A DNA stretch of 5,932 nucleotides from Acidaminococcaceae bacterium (GCA_028693975.1 JAQUUF010000086.1:1-5932); one strand, 5' to 3'; shown: positions 1-5,927, numbered from the stretch's first letter. The notes: generated by a model from the sequence alone, not told the origin. A program made the numbers and translations.

Positions 1-362
1 CGATTGAAGAGGGCAGAAATTTAGTCGTGGAGAAATACGCAAGAATGGATAATTTGATTCCGACCATTAGTGAGCATTCAGCTATTGCCAAAATAGTAGA
101 TATTGAAGGCGCCTGGATGCAAGAATTGCAGAAGGAATATCCTCATATTGTACACTACGATGATAATTTTGCCCGCTATGCCAGTGCTGAGCTGGAAACG
201 TATTCTGACCAAACCCGTGATTTGTATTATAGAGATGTATTAACAGCTAAACGATTAAATATTAATCTGGTGAGAGAACGCTATTTGATCTTGTACAAGG
301 GCATGGGTTTTAAATCGCTAGAAGAAGTGGAAGCCAGAGCTGTTGCCAAGCAGAAATCTTAA
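1..362 (+). CDS. DUF4125-like protein, 5'-truncated by window edge
   Basis: This is the C-terminal part (about 120 residues) of a protein of unknown function; the reading frame is open to the first base, with the first full codon at position 3. The sequence before the GTG at 27 (IEEGRNLV) aligns with WEEAKKVGRNTM of the downstream gene, so the frame continues off the left edge and GTG 27 is not a start. It is a paralogue of the next gene: both share GRN...EKYA..DNLI, an I..I....W...L...YP segment, F.RY...EL.T.S..T...Y..DV, and an ER Y..LY..... SL.EV tail. These motifs match my memory of the DUF4125 family, which is soluble and mostly helical with no known activity. No signal peptide or membrane segment is visible in the part present. 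It ends in TAA, 24 bp before the next start, so the two are probably cotranscribed. Confidence 0.75.
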   Translation, partial: IEEGRNLVVEKYARMDNLIPTISEHSAIAKIVDIEGAWMQELQKEYPHIVHYDDNFARYASAELETYSDQTRDLYYRDVLTAKRLNINLVRERYLILYKGMGFKSLEEVEARAVAKQKS

Positions 363-374
363 TTAAAAGTGAGC

Positions 375-380
375 GGAGGG
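375..380 (+). promoter_or_regulatory. Ribosome binding site that sets the DUF4125 start
   Basis: GGAGGG lies 6 nt before ATG 387. An in-frame GTG at 369 would put this site inside the coding region and has no Shine-Dalgarno of its own, so ATG 387 is the preferred start. Confidence 0.8.
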
Positions 381-386
381 AGTAAA

Positions 387-944
387 ATGGCAGATAAAGT
401 CAAAGAAGCGATGTTGCATAATATCATCGCAATCGAAATGGACTTTTTTACATCCATGAATACGGAAGAAAAGGTACCGCCTAACACTCTGCCAGCGTTG
501 CAACGAATGCGGTGGATGACCTATGTTGTGTTGTCCCCTAAAACAATAGGGTTATTGTTGCGTGATTGGGAAGAGGCCAAAAAAGTAGGGCGTAATACTA
601 TGATTGAGAAATATGCCCTATTGGATAATCTCATTGAGCCGATACAGGAAAATCCAATTATTGATAAGATTGCAACGCAAGAAAAAATTTGGATTGATGC
701 TTTGGCAGAGGATTATCCGGAAGCTTTGCAAGGACACGATGACAATAAGGGCTTGTTTAAGCGTTATATGCTTTGTGAGTTGCAGACCTGGTCACCGGAA
801 ACGTTGGAGAGTTATTGGGAAGATGTGCAGCGCGCTGTTACAGAAAAGAGAAATATGGCAGAAGAGCGGTATGATGCCCTCTATGCCAGTCTAGGAAAAG
901 GTAGCTTGAAAGAAGTTTGTCAGGCTGCTAAGCACAAGAAATAG
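387..944 (+). CDS. DUF4125-like family protein of unknown function
   Basis: The product is 185 residues, soluble and predicted helical, with no signal peptide or membrane segment. I assign it to DUF4125 from memory of the family pattern: an IE..(M/F)F opening (Ile16-Glu17), GRN...EKYA (68-77), I..Q...W...L...YP (95-111), and F.RYM..EL.T.S..TL..Y (124-143). No function is established, and I see no metal, nucleotide or catalytic motif I would trust. The protein is internally duplicated: residues 49-83 align without gaps to 135-169 (offset 86), sharing S-P-x-T, D60/146, A64/150, R69-N70/R155-N156, E74/160 and Y76/162. It lies 24 bp after a truncated paralogue and 152 bp before the hpd operon on the same strand. 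No U-tract terminator is visible between it and hpdB, so readthrough is possible. Confidence 0.75.
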   Translation: MADKVKEAMLHNIIAIEMDFFTSMNTEEKVPPNTLPALQRMRWMTYVVLSPKTIGLLLRDWEEAKKVGRNTMIEKYALLDNLIEPIQENPIIDKIATQEKIWIDALAEDYPEALQGHDDNKGLFKRYMLCELQTWSPETLESYWEDVQRAVTEKRNMAEERYDALYASLGKGSLKEVCQAAKHKK

Positions 945-980
945 GACCAAAGTACTAGATGAGGTAAATTAATCAAACCA

Positions 981-1026
981 TTTTACAACCCTAGGGGCAA
1001 GATACCTAAAAATAGGGAGTGTAAAA
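981..1026 (+). promoter_or_regulatory. Inverted repeat upstream of hpdB (possible operator)
   Basis: The left arm TTTTACA-A-CCCTA (981-993) is complementary to the right arm TAGGG-AG-TGTAAAA (1013-1026). This gives 12 paired positions with a 1-versus-2 nt internal mismatch and a 19-nt centre. No T-run follows the right arm, so it is not an intrinsic terminator. The right arm overlaps a candidate -10 element. It could be an operator for an unidentified regulator or a 5' RNA structure; the choice is inference. Confidence 0.5.
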
Positions 1027-1027
1027 T
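1022..1027 (+). promoter_or_regulatory. Candidate -10 element for the hpd operon
   Basis: TAAAAT matches the consensus TATAAT at 5 of 6 positions. No good -35 hexamer sits 16-18 bp upstream (AAGATA at 999-1004 is poor), which would fit an activator-dependent promoter. Transcription would start near 1034, leaving a leader of about 63 nt before hpdB. The call rests on one short hexamer in AT-rich DNA. Confidence 0.3.
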
Positions 1028-1044
1028 AGGAGATAGCTTAGAAA

Positions 1045-1064
1045 GTGAAACAAAATTGTTTTAC
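1045..1064 (+). promoter_or_regulatory. 20-bp palindrome in the hpdB leader (possible operator)
   Basis: GTGAAACAA-AA-TTGTTTTAC is a near-perfect dyad: 9-bp half-sites around a 2-bp centre, with one non-Watson-Crick (G/T) pair. The half-sites resemble the outer arms of the repeat at 981-1026 (TTTTACA / TGTAAAA), so one regulator might bind both. It does not fit the Rex, cre or Crp/Fnr consensus as I know them. It lies 32 bp before the hpdB start codon. Confidence 0.45.
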
Positions 1065-1096
1065 TAGCAGGTCTAAATTTAGAAGGAGGTATTAGT

Positions 1097-3790
1097 ATGA
1101 ACGTGAACGAGGAAAAAATGCAAGAGGTTTTAAAGAAACGTGGGATTGAAGCCGCTATGTCCGAGGCTGAAAGATCTCAGATTGCTCCGCCTCCGGAAGG
1201 CGTCAACAAATTGATGGACATTTACTATGTGTTGAAAAATACCGTTGATATGGAAATTCCATATTGGTACAACAGAGTATGGTGGGAGAATGATGGCGAT
1301 ATCATCAACATCCGCCGTGCCAAAGCTTTTGCGGCTGCACTCTCTCATGCAACACCTAATATTCTGCCTTATGAGAAATTGGTTATGCAGAAGACGAAAA
1401 ATGTCCGTGGTGCATTCCCCTTCCCTTGGGTTACTGCAAGTTTCTTCAATGCTCAAGCTGAGGCTCTTATGACTGAAGTAGATGCTCCGGCTGAATCCGA
1501 AGCTGATAGAGTATCCATCGTAGGTGCCGGTGGTGGTAACGTTACAGAAAGCTATGGTAATATCATCTCTATCGCCAAAAAGTTTGGTATGAGAAAAGAA
1601 GATATTCCTGTTTTGGTTAAAGCCTCAGAACCTTGGGATGGCTGCTCTGTTGAAGAGTTAAGCACCAAGTTAGCTGAGTACACACCAGAATATAATTTGC
1701 ACAAGAATCTCATGGATAATGTTGTTTGTATGTTTGATTCTTATGCAATTCCGCAAGGCCGTGAAGTTATCAACTACTATTATCCTTTGCAATATGGTTG
1801 GGATGGCATTATCAAGATTTGTGAAAAAGGTATTCATGACACGATGGGCGAAGCCGGAACAGATGGTATTTTGGGTATGAGCAGAGGTTACTATTACCTA
1901 GCAACTAAGATCATGGCAGAAGGTATGTCCAAGTGGTGCTCTAACTACGCTAAGAAGGCTGAGCAATTAGCATCCTTTGAAACTGATCCTGAAATTAAAA
2001 AGAACTACGAAGAGATTGCTGGCGTTATGGCTCATATCGCTCATAAACCACCAGAAACTTTCCGTCAAGCTCTGCAATTGACTTTGGCTTGTCATCTAGC
2101 CGTTGTTAATGAAGATCCTCAATCTGGTCAATCTATTGGTCGTCTGGGCCAAGTGTTGCAACCTTTCTATGAGAAAGATATTGAAGACAAAGTTTCCACG
2201 GACGAAGAAGTTCTTGATTTGCTGCAATATTATCGTATTAAGATTACTGAAATTGAGTGCTTTGCTTCTGCTGGTGTCACCGGTGGTGTATTGTCCGGTA
2301 ATACTTTCAATAACTTGTCCTTGGGCGGCTTAACCAAAGATGGTTTAAGCGCAGTAACTCCTTTGGAGTATTTAATTGTTGAAGCTGGTATGAGAACCAA
2401 GACAACTCAACCGACACTTTCCGTTCTTTATGATGAGAAGCTGCCGGAAGACTTCTTAATGAAGTGCGCAAATTGCACTAAGTTAGGTATGGGCTATCCT
2501 GCTTGGATGAATAACCAAGATGGTATCGGCTTTATGATGATGAACTATAGGTCTGAAGGTATGACTTTGGAAGATGCTAGAGCATGGTGCTTAGGCGGTT
2601 GCTTGGAATCTGCTCCTGGTTGCTTTATGCCCTTGACTTACAATGGCAAAGTAACTTGGATTCCTGGTGGTGCAGGTCCTACTTCTGGTACCGGCGTTCA
2701 CTTCATCGGTATTCCTAAGGTTTTGGAATTAGTATTAAATAACGGCTTTGATAAACGTACAGGCAAACAAGTATTGCCAGCGCATAATAAGAAATTAGAC
2801 TCTATGCAAGCTATTACCGACCAATGGCAAGCCTACTTGCGTAAGATTATAGAAGTTGTTAATAAAGTTAATAACCTGCAAATGGATGTATGGCGTAAAC
2901 ATAATATGCCGGTTGTACAATCCATGTTGAAGCCAGATTGCTTAGTCAAAGGTCAACATCTTGGCAATATGGGTACAAGATATAATGCGACTATCAACTA
3001 TGAATCTTGTGGTACTGTTACCTTTATCAATAGTTTGGCAGCAATTGGTAAACTTGTTTTCGACGAAAAGAAGTATACTTTGGACCAATTAACAGATGCA
3101 ATGTGGCATAATTTTGGTTTTGAAACTGCTTATGACACACAAGTATTCTCGCCTGATTTCCGTAAGGCTACGGCAGAAGCTCCTAAGTATGAAAGAATAT
3201 TTGCTGACTGTATTAATGCTCCTAAATACGGCAATGCTGATTGGGAAGCAGATAAGTACTTGAAATGGTATGAAGATGTGATGTTCCCGATGACTAGAGA
3301 ATATCATTCCTACTATGGTAAGGAATTGTATATGTGCCAGATTTCCGTATCCACTCATGGTCCGCAAGGCTTCATAACCTTAGCAACACCAGATGGTCGT
3401 TTGGCCGGTACTACTTACTCTGATGGTTCTATGTCAGCAGCAGCTGGTACAGATAAGAACGGTATCTATGCTATTTTCGAATCTGCAACCGTATATGACC
3501 ATTCTACTCAACAAAACAGTCAAATGAATTTGAAGTTACATCCGAGCGCAGTCAAGGGTATTCAAGGAACTCGTAAGTTGTTGGATATCGTACGTGCTTA
3601 TATGCGTAAGGGCGGATTCCATGTTCAGTTCAATGTTGTTGATTCCAAGACTTTGCGTGCAGCACAGAAGAAACCTGAGAACTATCGTGATTTGATGGTT
3701 CGTGTAGCAGGATTTACTCAGTACTGGTGCGAAATTGGTAAACCAATTCAAGATGAAGTTATTTACAGAACAGAGTACGAAACAGTTTAA
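1097..3790 (+). CDS. hpdB: 4-hydroxyphenylacetate decarboxylase, glycyl radical large subunit
   Basis: This is the catalytic subunit of a cytoplasmic glycyl radical enzyme that decarboxylates 4-hydroxyphenylacetate to p-cresol and CO2, the last step of one tyrosine fermentation route. The 897 residues match the family's usual length of about 900. A pyruvate-formate-lyase-like barrel fills most of the protein and the C-terminal glycyl radical domain carries RVAGFTQYW, with radical-bearing Gly872. The active-site motif GGCLESAPG holds the thiyl Cys502 and Glu504; His535 (GVHFIG) and Glu636 (NYESCGT) complete the proposed proton-transfer set. Each is one residue before the C. scatologenes positions I recall (503, 505, 536, 637, 873). 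The start is fixed by AGAAGGAGGT 6 nt upstream. The gene leads an operon with hpdC (25 bp downstream) and hpdA. Indoleacetate and phenylacetate decarboxylases are alternatives but lack the small subunit found here. The intact radical site is destroyed by oxygen once activated. Confidence 0.95.
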   Translation: MNVNEEKMQEVLKKRGIEAAMSEAERSQIAPPPEGVNKLMDIYYVLKNTVDMEIPYWYNRVWWENDGDIINIRRAKAFAAALSHATPNILPYEKLVMQKTKNVRGAFPFPWVTASFFNAQAEALMTEVDAPAESEADRVSIVGAGGGNVTESYGNIISIAKKFGMRKEDIPVLVKASEPWDGCSVEELSTKLAEYTPEYNLHKNLMDNVVCMFDSYAIPQGREVINYYYPLQYGWDGIIKICEKGIHDTMGEAGTDGILGMSRGYYYLATKIMAEGMSKWCSNYAKKAEQLASFETDPEIKKNYEEIAGVMAHIAHKPPETFRQALQLTLACHLAVVNEDPQSGQSIGRLGQVLQPFYEKDIEDKVSTDEEVLDLLQYYRIKITEIECFASAGVTGGVLSGNTFNNLSLGGLTKDGLSAVTPLEYLIVEAGMRTKTTQPTLSVLYDEKLPEDFLMKCANCTKLGMGYPAWMNNQDGIGFMMMNYRSEGMTLEDARAWCLGGCLESAPGCFMPLTYNGKVTWIPGGAGPTSGTGVHFIGIPKVLELVLNNGFDKRTGKQVLPAHNKKLDSMQAITDQWQAYLRKIIEVVNKVNNLQMDVWRKHNMPVVQSMLKPDCLVKGQHLGNMGTRYNATINYESCGTVTFINSLAAIGKLVFDEKKYTLDQLTDAMWHNFGFETAYDTQVFSPDFRKATAEAPKYERIFADCINAPKYGNADWEADKYLKWYEDVMFPMTREYHSYYGKELYMCQISVSTHGPQGFITLATPDGRLAGTTYSDGSMSAAAGTDKNGIYAIFESATVYDHSTQQNSQMNLKLHPSAVKGIQGTRKLLDIVRAYMRKGGFHVQFNVVDSKTLRAAQKKPENYRDLMVRVAGFTQYWCEIGKPIQDEVIYRTEYETV

Positions 3791-3815
3791 AAAATAGGAT
3801 GGAGGTAAATATAAG

Positions 3816-4076
3816 ATGAAACATACAGAATGCAAATATTATATCAATCTAGATTGTGAAAAGGGAATGTGCGGCAGAACAAAGAAAATGGTGCCGATTG
3901 ATGGCGCAGGCAGCGAAGCTTGCCCTATGTTTGACCAAGCTCCTAAATGTGGTGTTTGCGGTCATTTCTGCAATGCTGACAAGTATGGTGTTGGTATGTG
4001 TCAAGGCTTCAAGAAAGAGAATTGGGCCTATGCTGGTTGTGGAGCATTTGGATGCGAAAAATTCGTGATGAAGTAA
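3816..4076 (+). CDS. hpdC: 4-hydroxyphenylacetate decarboxylase, iron-sulfur small subunit
   Basis: This 86-residue protein is the small subunit of the decarboxylase and in the known enzyme carries two [4Fe-4S] clusters needed for oligomer assembly and activity control. The expected ligands are visible: His3, Cys6, Cys19 and Cys36 for the N-terminal cluster (the unusual histidine ligand is a family hallmark), and Cys45, Cys48, Cys62 and Cys80 for the C-terminal one, in two pseudo-symmetric halves. Cys14, Cys52 and Cys75 are extra. GGAGGT lies 9 nt before the ATG. The gene is 25 bp after hpdB with nothing terminator-like between, so the two subunits should be made together. A terminator-like hairpin follows. 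The assignment is firm because of both the ligand pattern and the neighbours. Confidence 0.93.
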   Translation: MKHTECKYYINLDCEKGMCGRTKKMVPIDGAGSEACPMFDQAPKCGVCGHFCNADKYGVGMCQGFKKENWAYAGCGAFGCEKFVMK

Positions 4077-4090
4077 GTGAATAGTTAATT

Positions 4091-4131
4091 AAATATGGCG
4101 AAGAGCTGAGAGATCTCTTCGCCGTATTTTT
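4091..4131 (+). terminator. Terminator-like hairpin between hpdC and hpdA
   Basis: The arms 4091-4105 and 4115-4129 form a 15-bp stem (one T-G wobble) with a GC-rich GGCGAAGAG/CTCTTCGCC core and a 9-nt loop. The right arm runs into TTTTT (4127-4131). No convincing promoter separates it from hpdA, so it more likely attenuates than ends the operon, lowering activase output relative to hpdBC. It could also protect the 3' end of an hpdBC transcript from decay. Confidence 0.8.
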
Positions 4132-4158
4132 CAAAATTGATAGAAGGGGAGATGCTTC

Positions 4159-5106
4159 ATGTCAACGCAAGAGTTAAAAGGTATTATATTTGATATTCAA
4201 GCATTTTCGGTCCATGATGGCCCCGGTTGCAGAACGAATGTATTTTTCGCAGGATGCCCTTTGCGTTGTAAATGGTGTGCCAATCCCGAAAACTTTGCAG
4301 GAAGACCGCATTTGCTTTATGCAGATAAGGTCTGTAAATGGTCTTCTGGGTGCAGAGCTTGTACAAAGATTTGCCCTAGAGGTGGACTTATTTTTCAAGA
4401 TGATCAACAACCTATTATAAACTGGGACGTTTGCAACAAGTGTACGACATTTGAATGCAGGCCTGTTTGTGCCGCAAGTGCATTGAAGGTGTGTGGCAAA
4501 GAATATACTGTTGATGATGTAATGAAAATATTGCGTAGAGATTTTAATCATTGGGGCAGTGAGGGCGGTGTCACTTTTACCGGTGGTGAGCCTTTATTAC
4601 ACTATGACTTTTTACTAGAAGTGTTAAAAAGATGTGCAGCTATGCAGATTCATACGGCTATTGAGACGAGTGGTTATGCACCTATGGAGAGGTTTCTTAA
4701 TATTCTGAAATATATTAATTTTGCTTTTATTGATGTCAAAAATATGGATGATAAGAAACATATAGAGGGAACCGGAGTCTCACATAAAATAATATTGGAA
4801 AATATAGCTGCTTTAAAAAAGAGTGGTTGGGATGGAAGGCTTATTTTGCGCCAGCCTACCATTGGGGGCTTCAACGATAGTGAGGAAAATGCTCAAAAAC
4901 TAATTGATTTTATGAAGAAGAACAATCTGTATGAAATTAATTTGTTGAAATTCCATAGATTAGGCCAAACTAAATGGGAACAGATGGGTATGAAGTATGC
5001 TTATGCCAAGACAGGTGATGTATCTCTGGAGCAGTTACAGAAGTTGCAAAATATGTACCTGGATAATGACATAGTATGTTATGTCGGGGATTCGACACCA
5101 TTTTAG
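4159..5106 (+). CDS. hpdA: 4-hydroxyphenylacetate decarboxylase activating enzyme (radical SAM)
   Basis: This glycyl radical enzyme activase uses S-adenosylmethionine and a [4Fe-4S] cluster to abstract hydrogen from the HpdB glycine (Gly872). The protein is 315 residues, typical for the family. The radical SAM motif CPLRCKWC gives Cys33, Cys37 and Cys40, and GGEP lies at 142-145. Between them is a ferredoxin-like insert with two cysteine quartets, Cys59/65/68/72 and Cys92/95/100/104. This insert is found in activases of HpdB-type and dehydratase-type enzymes and absent from pyruvate formate-lyase activase. The N-terminal FSVHDGPGCRT segment is also family-typical. AAGGGGAG lies 7 nt before the ATG. 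The gene follows hpdC by 82 bp across a terminator-like hairpin and precedes the hemerythrin gene by 42 bp. Confidence 0.93.
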   Translation: MSTQELKGIIFDIQAFSVHDGPGCRTNVFFAGCPLRCKWCANPENFAGRPHLLYADKVCKWSSGCRACTKICPRGGLIFQDDQQPIINWDVCNKCTTFECRPVCAASALKVCGKEYTVDDVMKILRRDFNHWGSEGGVTFTGGEPLLHYDFLLEVLKRCAAMQIHTAIETSGYAPMERFLNILKYINFAFIDVKNMDDKKHIEGTGVSHKIILENIAALKKSGWDGRLILRQPTIGGFNDSEENAQKLIDFMKKNNLYEINLLKFHRLGQTKWEQMGMKYAYAKTGDVSLEQLQKLQNMYLDNDIVCYVGDSTPF

Positions 5107-5148
5107 TTGAGAATAATTTGGATGGAATAGAAAAGGAGATTTGATATT

Positions 5149-5583
5149 ATGAAACATGCAGAATTTTATCCTAGTCTCAAGACAAATAATGAAATTATTG
5201 ATGGTCAGCATAAAGCTTTGATTGATGCTATTAACAACTTGTATGATGCAATTGATTCGGGCGCTGGTCCTGAAGGCGCTAAGAAAGCGCTAGACTTCTT
5301 GGCACAATATACTATTTTCCATTTTGGCGGCGAAGAAAAACTTTGGGCTGCTAATGGTTATCCGCTGTTTACTGAGCATAAAGCAGCCCATGATGCTTTT
5401 GTGAAGACAGTGCGTGATTTGTATCTTGACCTTGATAAAAATGGTCTTACAGATGATTTTGCCAAAAGAGTAGAAAAAGAAGTTACCAATTGGTTGATTA
5501 ACCATATCCAAGGGGCTGACATGAAAGGCATTGAATGGTTAAATACTCGTATCAATAATAAGTTTATGGAAAATATGTTATAA
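5149..5583 (+). CDS. Bacteriohemerythrin (di-iron oxygen-binding protein)
   Basis: This is a 144-residue single-domain hemerythrin, soluble, that should bind O2 reversibly at a non-haem di-iron centre. All seven ligands are in place: His21 (DGQHK), His58 and Glu62 (HFGGEE), His77 and His81 (EHKAAH), His119 and Asp124 (NHIQGAD). The length and four-helix pattern match stand-alone bacterial hemerythrins, with no fused signalling domain. AAAGGAGAT lies 8 nt before the ATG. It begins 42 bp after hpdA with no terminator or clear promoter between them and is followed by a strong terminator, so it is probably the last gene of the hpd operon. Protection of the oxygen-labile glycyl radical and iron-sulfur proteins is inferred from this position; general oxygen sensing or delivery is the alternative. 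Confidence 0.93.
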   Translation: MKHAEFYPSLKTNNEIIDGQHKALIDAINNLYDAIDSGAGPEGAKKALDFLAQYTIFHFGGEEKLWAANGYPLFTEHKAAHDAFVKTVRDLYLDLDKNGLTDDFAKRVEKEVTNWLINHIQGADMKGIEWLNTRINNKFMENML

Positions 5584-5595
5584 GGCAAAATGTAA

Positions 5596-5625
5596 AAAAG
5601 CCATTTCTAATGAGAAATGGCTTTT
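5596..5625. terminator. Bidirectional intrinsic terminator
   Basis: Arms AAAAGCCATTTCT (5596-5608) and AGAAATGGCTTTT (5613-5625) pair perfectly over 13 bp around a 4-nt loop. The plus strand continues CTTATTTT. The minus strand gives TTTTTT, from the A-run at 5594-5599. It ends the hemerythrin transcript 12 nt after its stop and begins right after the stop of the convergent minus-strand small gene, so it serves both. Confidence 0.9.
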
Positions 5626-5626
5626 C

Positions 5627-5773
5627 TTATTTTAAGGTAGTAAGCATAGCTAGAGTTACATTTGGCTGGAATAGTATCGTCCAATTAGCATTGGCTCTGG
5701 CGAAGGTGCTCGGTAGACAGAGGGAGAGATTCAAATATAGAATTAAAAGAAAGAATAGGGCATATTTTTTCAT
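5627..5773 (-). CDS. Small secreted peptide, 48 residues (possibly a truncated gene)
   Basis: I do not recognise this gene with certainty. The minus-strand frame from ATG (5773) to TAA (5627) encodes 48 residues. The N-terminus is a classic signal peptide: MKK, a hydrophobic stretch from about 5 to 20, then PSTFARANA with plausible cleavage after Ala27 or Ala29, leaving a mature piece of only about 20 residues beginning near NANW. Cys19 lacks a proper lipobox. GGGAGG (plus strand 5783-5788) lies 9 nt before the ATG, and an extended -10 promoter and a shared terminator flank the gene, all supporting expression. The abrupt end at the terminator suggests either a genuine small exported peptide or the surviving 5' end of a longer secreted protein whose remainder was deleted. 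Confidence 0.6.
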   Translation of the reverse strand: MKKYALFFLLILYLNLSLCLPSTFARANANWTILFQPNVTLAMLTTLK

Positions 5774-5812
5774 TGTAGAGATCCTCCCATTATGCTTAAT
5801 GATAGTAGCAAA

Positions 5813-5827
5813 TAATAATTATTATCC
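5813..5827 (-). promoter_or_regulatory. Fur-box-like palindrome in the leader of the small secreted gene
   Basis: The minus strand reads GGATAATAATTATTA, matching the 7-1-7 Fur pattern TGATAAT-N-ATTATCA at 12 of 14 defined positions. The overlapping plus-strand interval 5812-5825 is a perfect 14-bp palindrome. It lies about 9 bp downstream of the -10, at the expected transcription start, where a repressor would block initiation. AT-only palindromes arise by chance in such DNA, so this is tentative. Confidence 0.35.
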
Positions 5828-5836
5828 GTGCCAGCT

Positions 5837-5866
5837 ATTATAACACTGATTAGTGGATAATAGCAA
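5837..5866 (-). promoter_or_regulatory. Extended -10 promoter for the small secreted gene
   Basis: On the minus strand a perfect TATAAT (plus 5837-5842) is preceded by TGT, giving an extended -10. TTGCTA (plus 5861-5866, 4 of 6 to TTGACA) stands 18 bp upstream. Transcription would start near 5830 and run leftwards into the 48-codon gene, with a leader of about 57 nt. Confidence 0.65.
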
Positions 5867-5884
5867 TAGAGATAGTAGAACAAA

Positions 5885-5927
5885 AAATGAGTTGGAAATA
5901 GGGACAGGTCCTTTTTCCAACTCATTT
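5885..5927. repeat. Long hairpin with GGGACAGGTCC core (REP-like palindrome or minus-strand terminator)
   Basis: AAATGAGTTGGAAA (5885-5898) pairs perfectly with TTTCCAACTCATTT (5914-5927) over 14 bp, and the centre contains a further dyad, GGAC-AG-GTCC (5902-5911). Read on the minus strand, the stem runs directly into a T6 tract (plus 5882-5887 all A), so it could terminate a gene entering from the right edge. The GGGACAGGTCC core resembles dispersed palindromes I recall near REP-associated tyrosine transposases in anaerobic Bacillota. One copy cannot decide between the two. Confidence 0.6.

Noticed and set aside
27..29. GTG as the start of the first gene
   Set aside because: The frame is open to the left edge and the codons before it align with the paralogue downstream (EEG.RN against EAKKVGRN), so the gene is truncated rather than starting here; no ribosome binding site precedes it.
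369..371. GTG as the start of the complete DUF4125-like gene
   Set aside because: It would translate the GGAGGG site that is correctly spaced for ATG 387.
981..1026. Intrinsic terminator for the DUF4125-like genes
   Set aside because: The stem has AT-rich ends, a 19-nt loop and no T-run after the right arm on the plus strand.
1097..3790. Pyruvate formate-lyase, choline trimethylamine-lyase, diol dehydratase or benzylsuccinate synthase
   Set aside because: The GGCLESAPG active site, residue spacing and the partner small iron-sulfur subunit match 4-hydroxyphenylacetate decarboxylase instead.
3536..3835. Antisense open frame over the hpdB 3' end and hpdC start
   Set aside because: No ribosome binding site or recognisable family; it is the complement of strongly conserved coding sequence.
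5610..5843. Plus-strand 77-codon open frame after the hemerythrin gene
   Set aside because: It begins inside the terminator loop, has no ribosome binding site, and lies antisense to a better-supported minus-strand gene.
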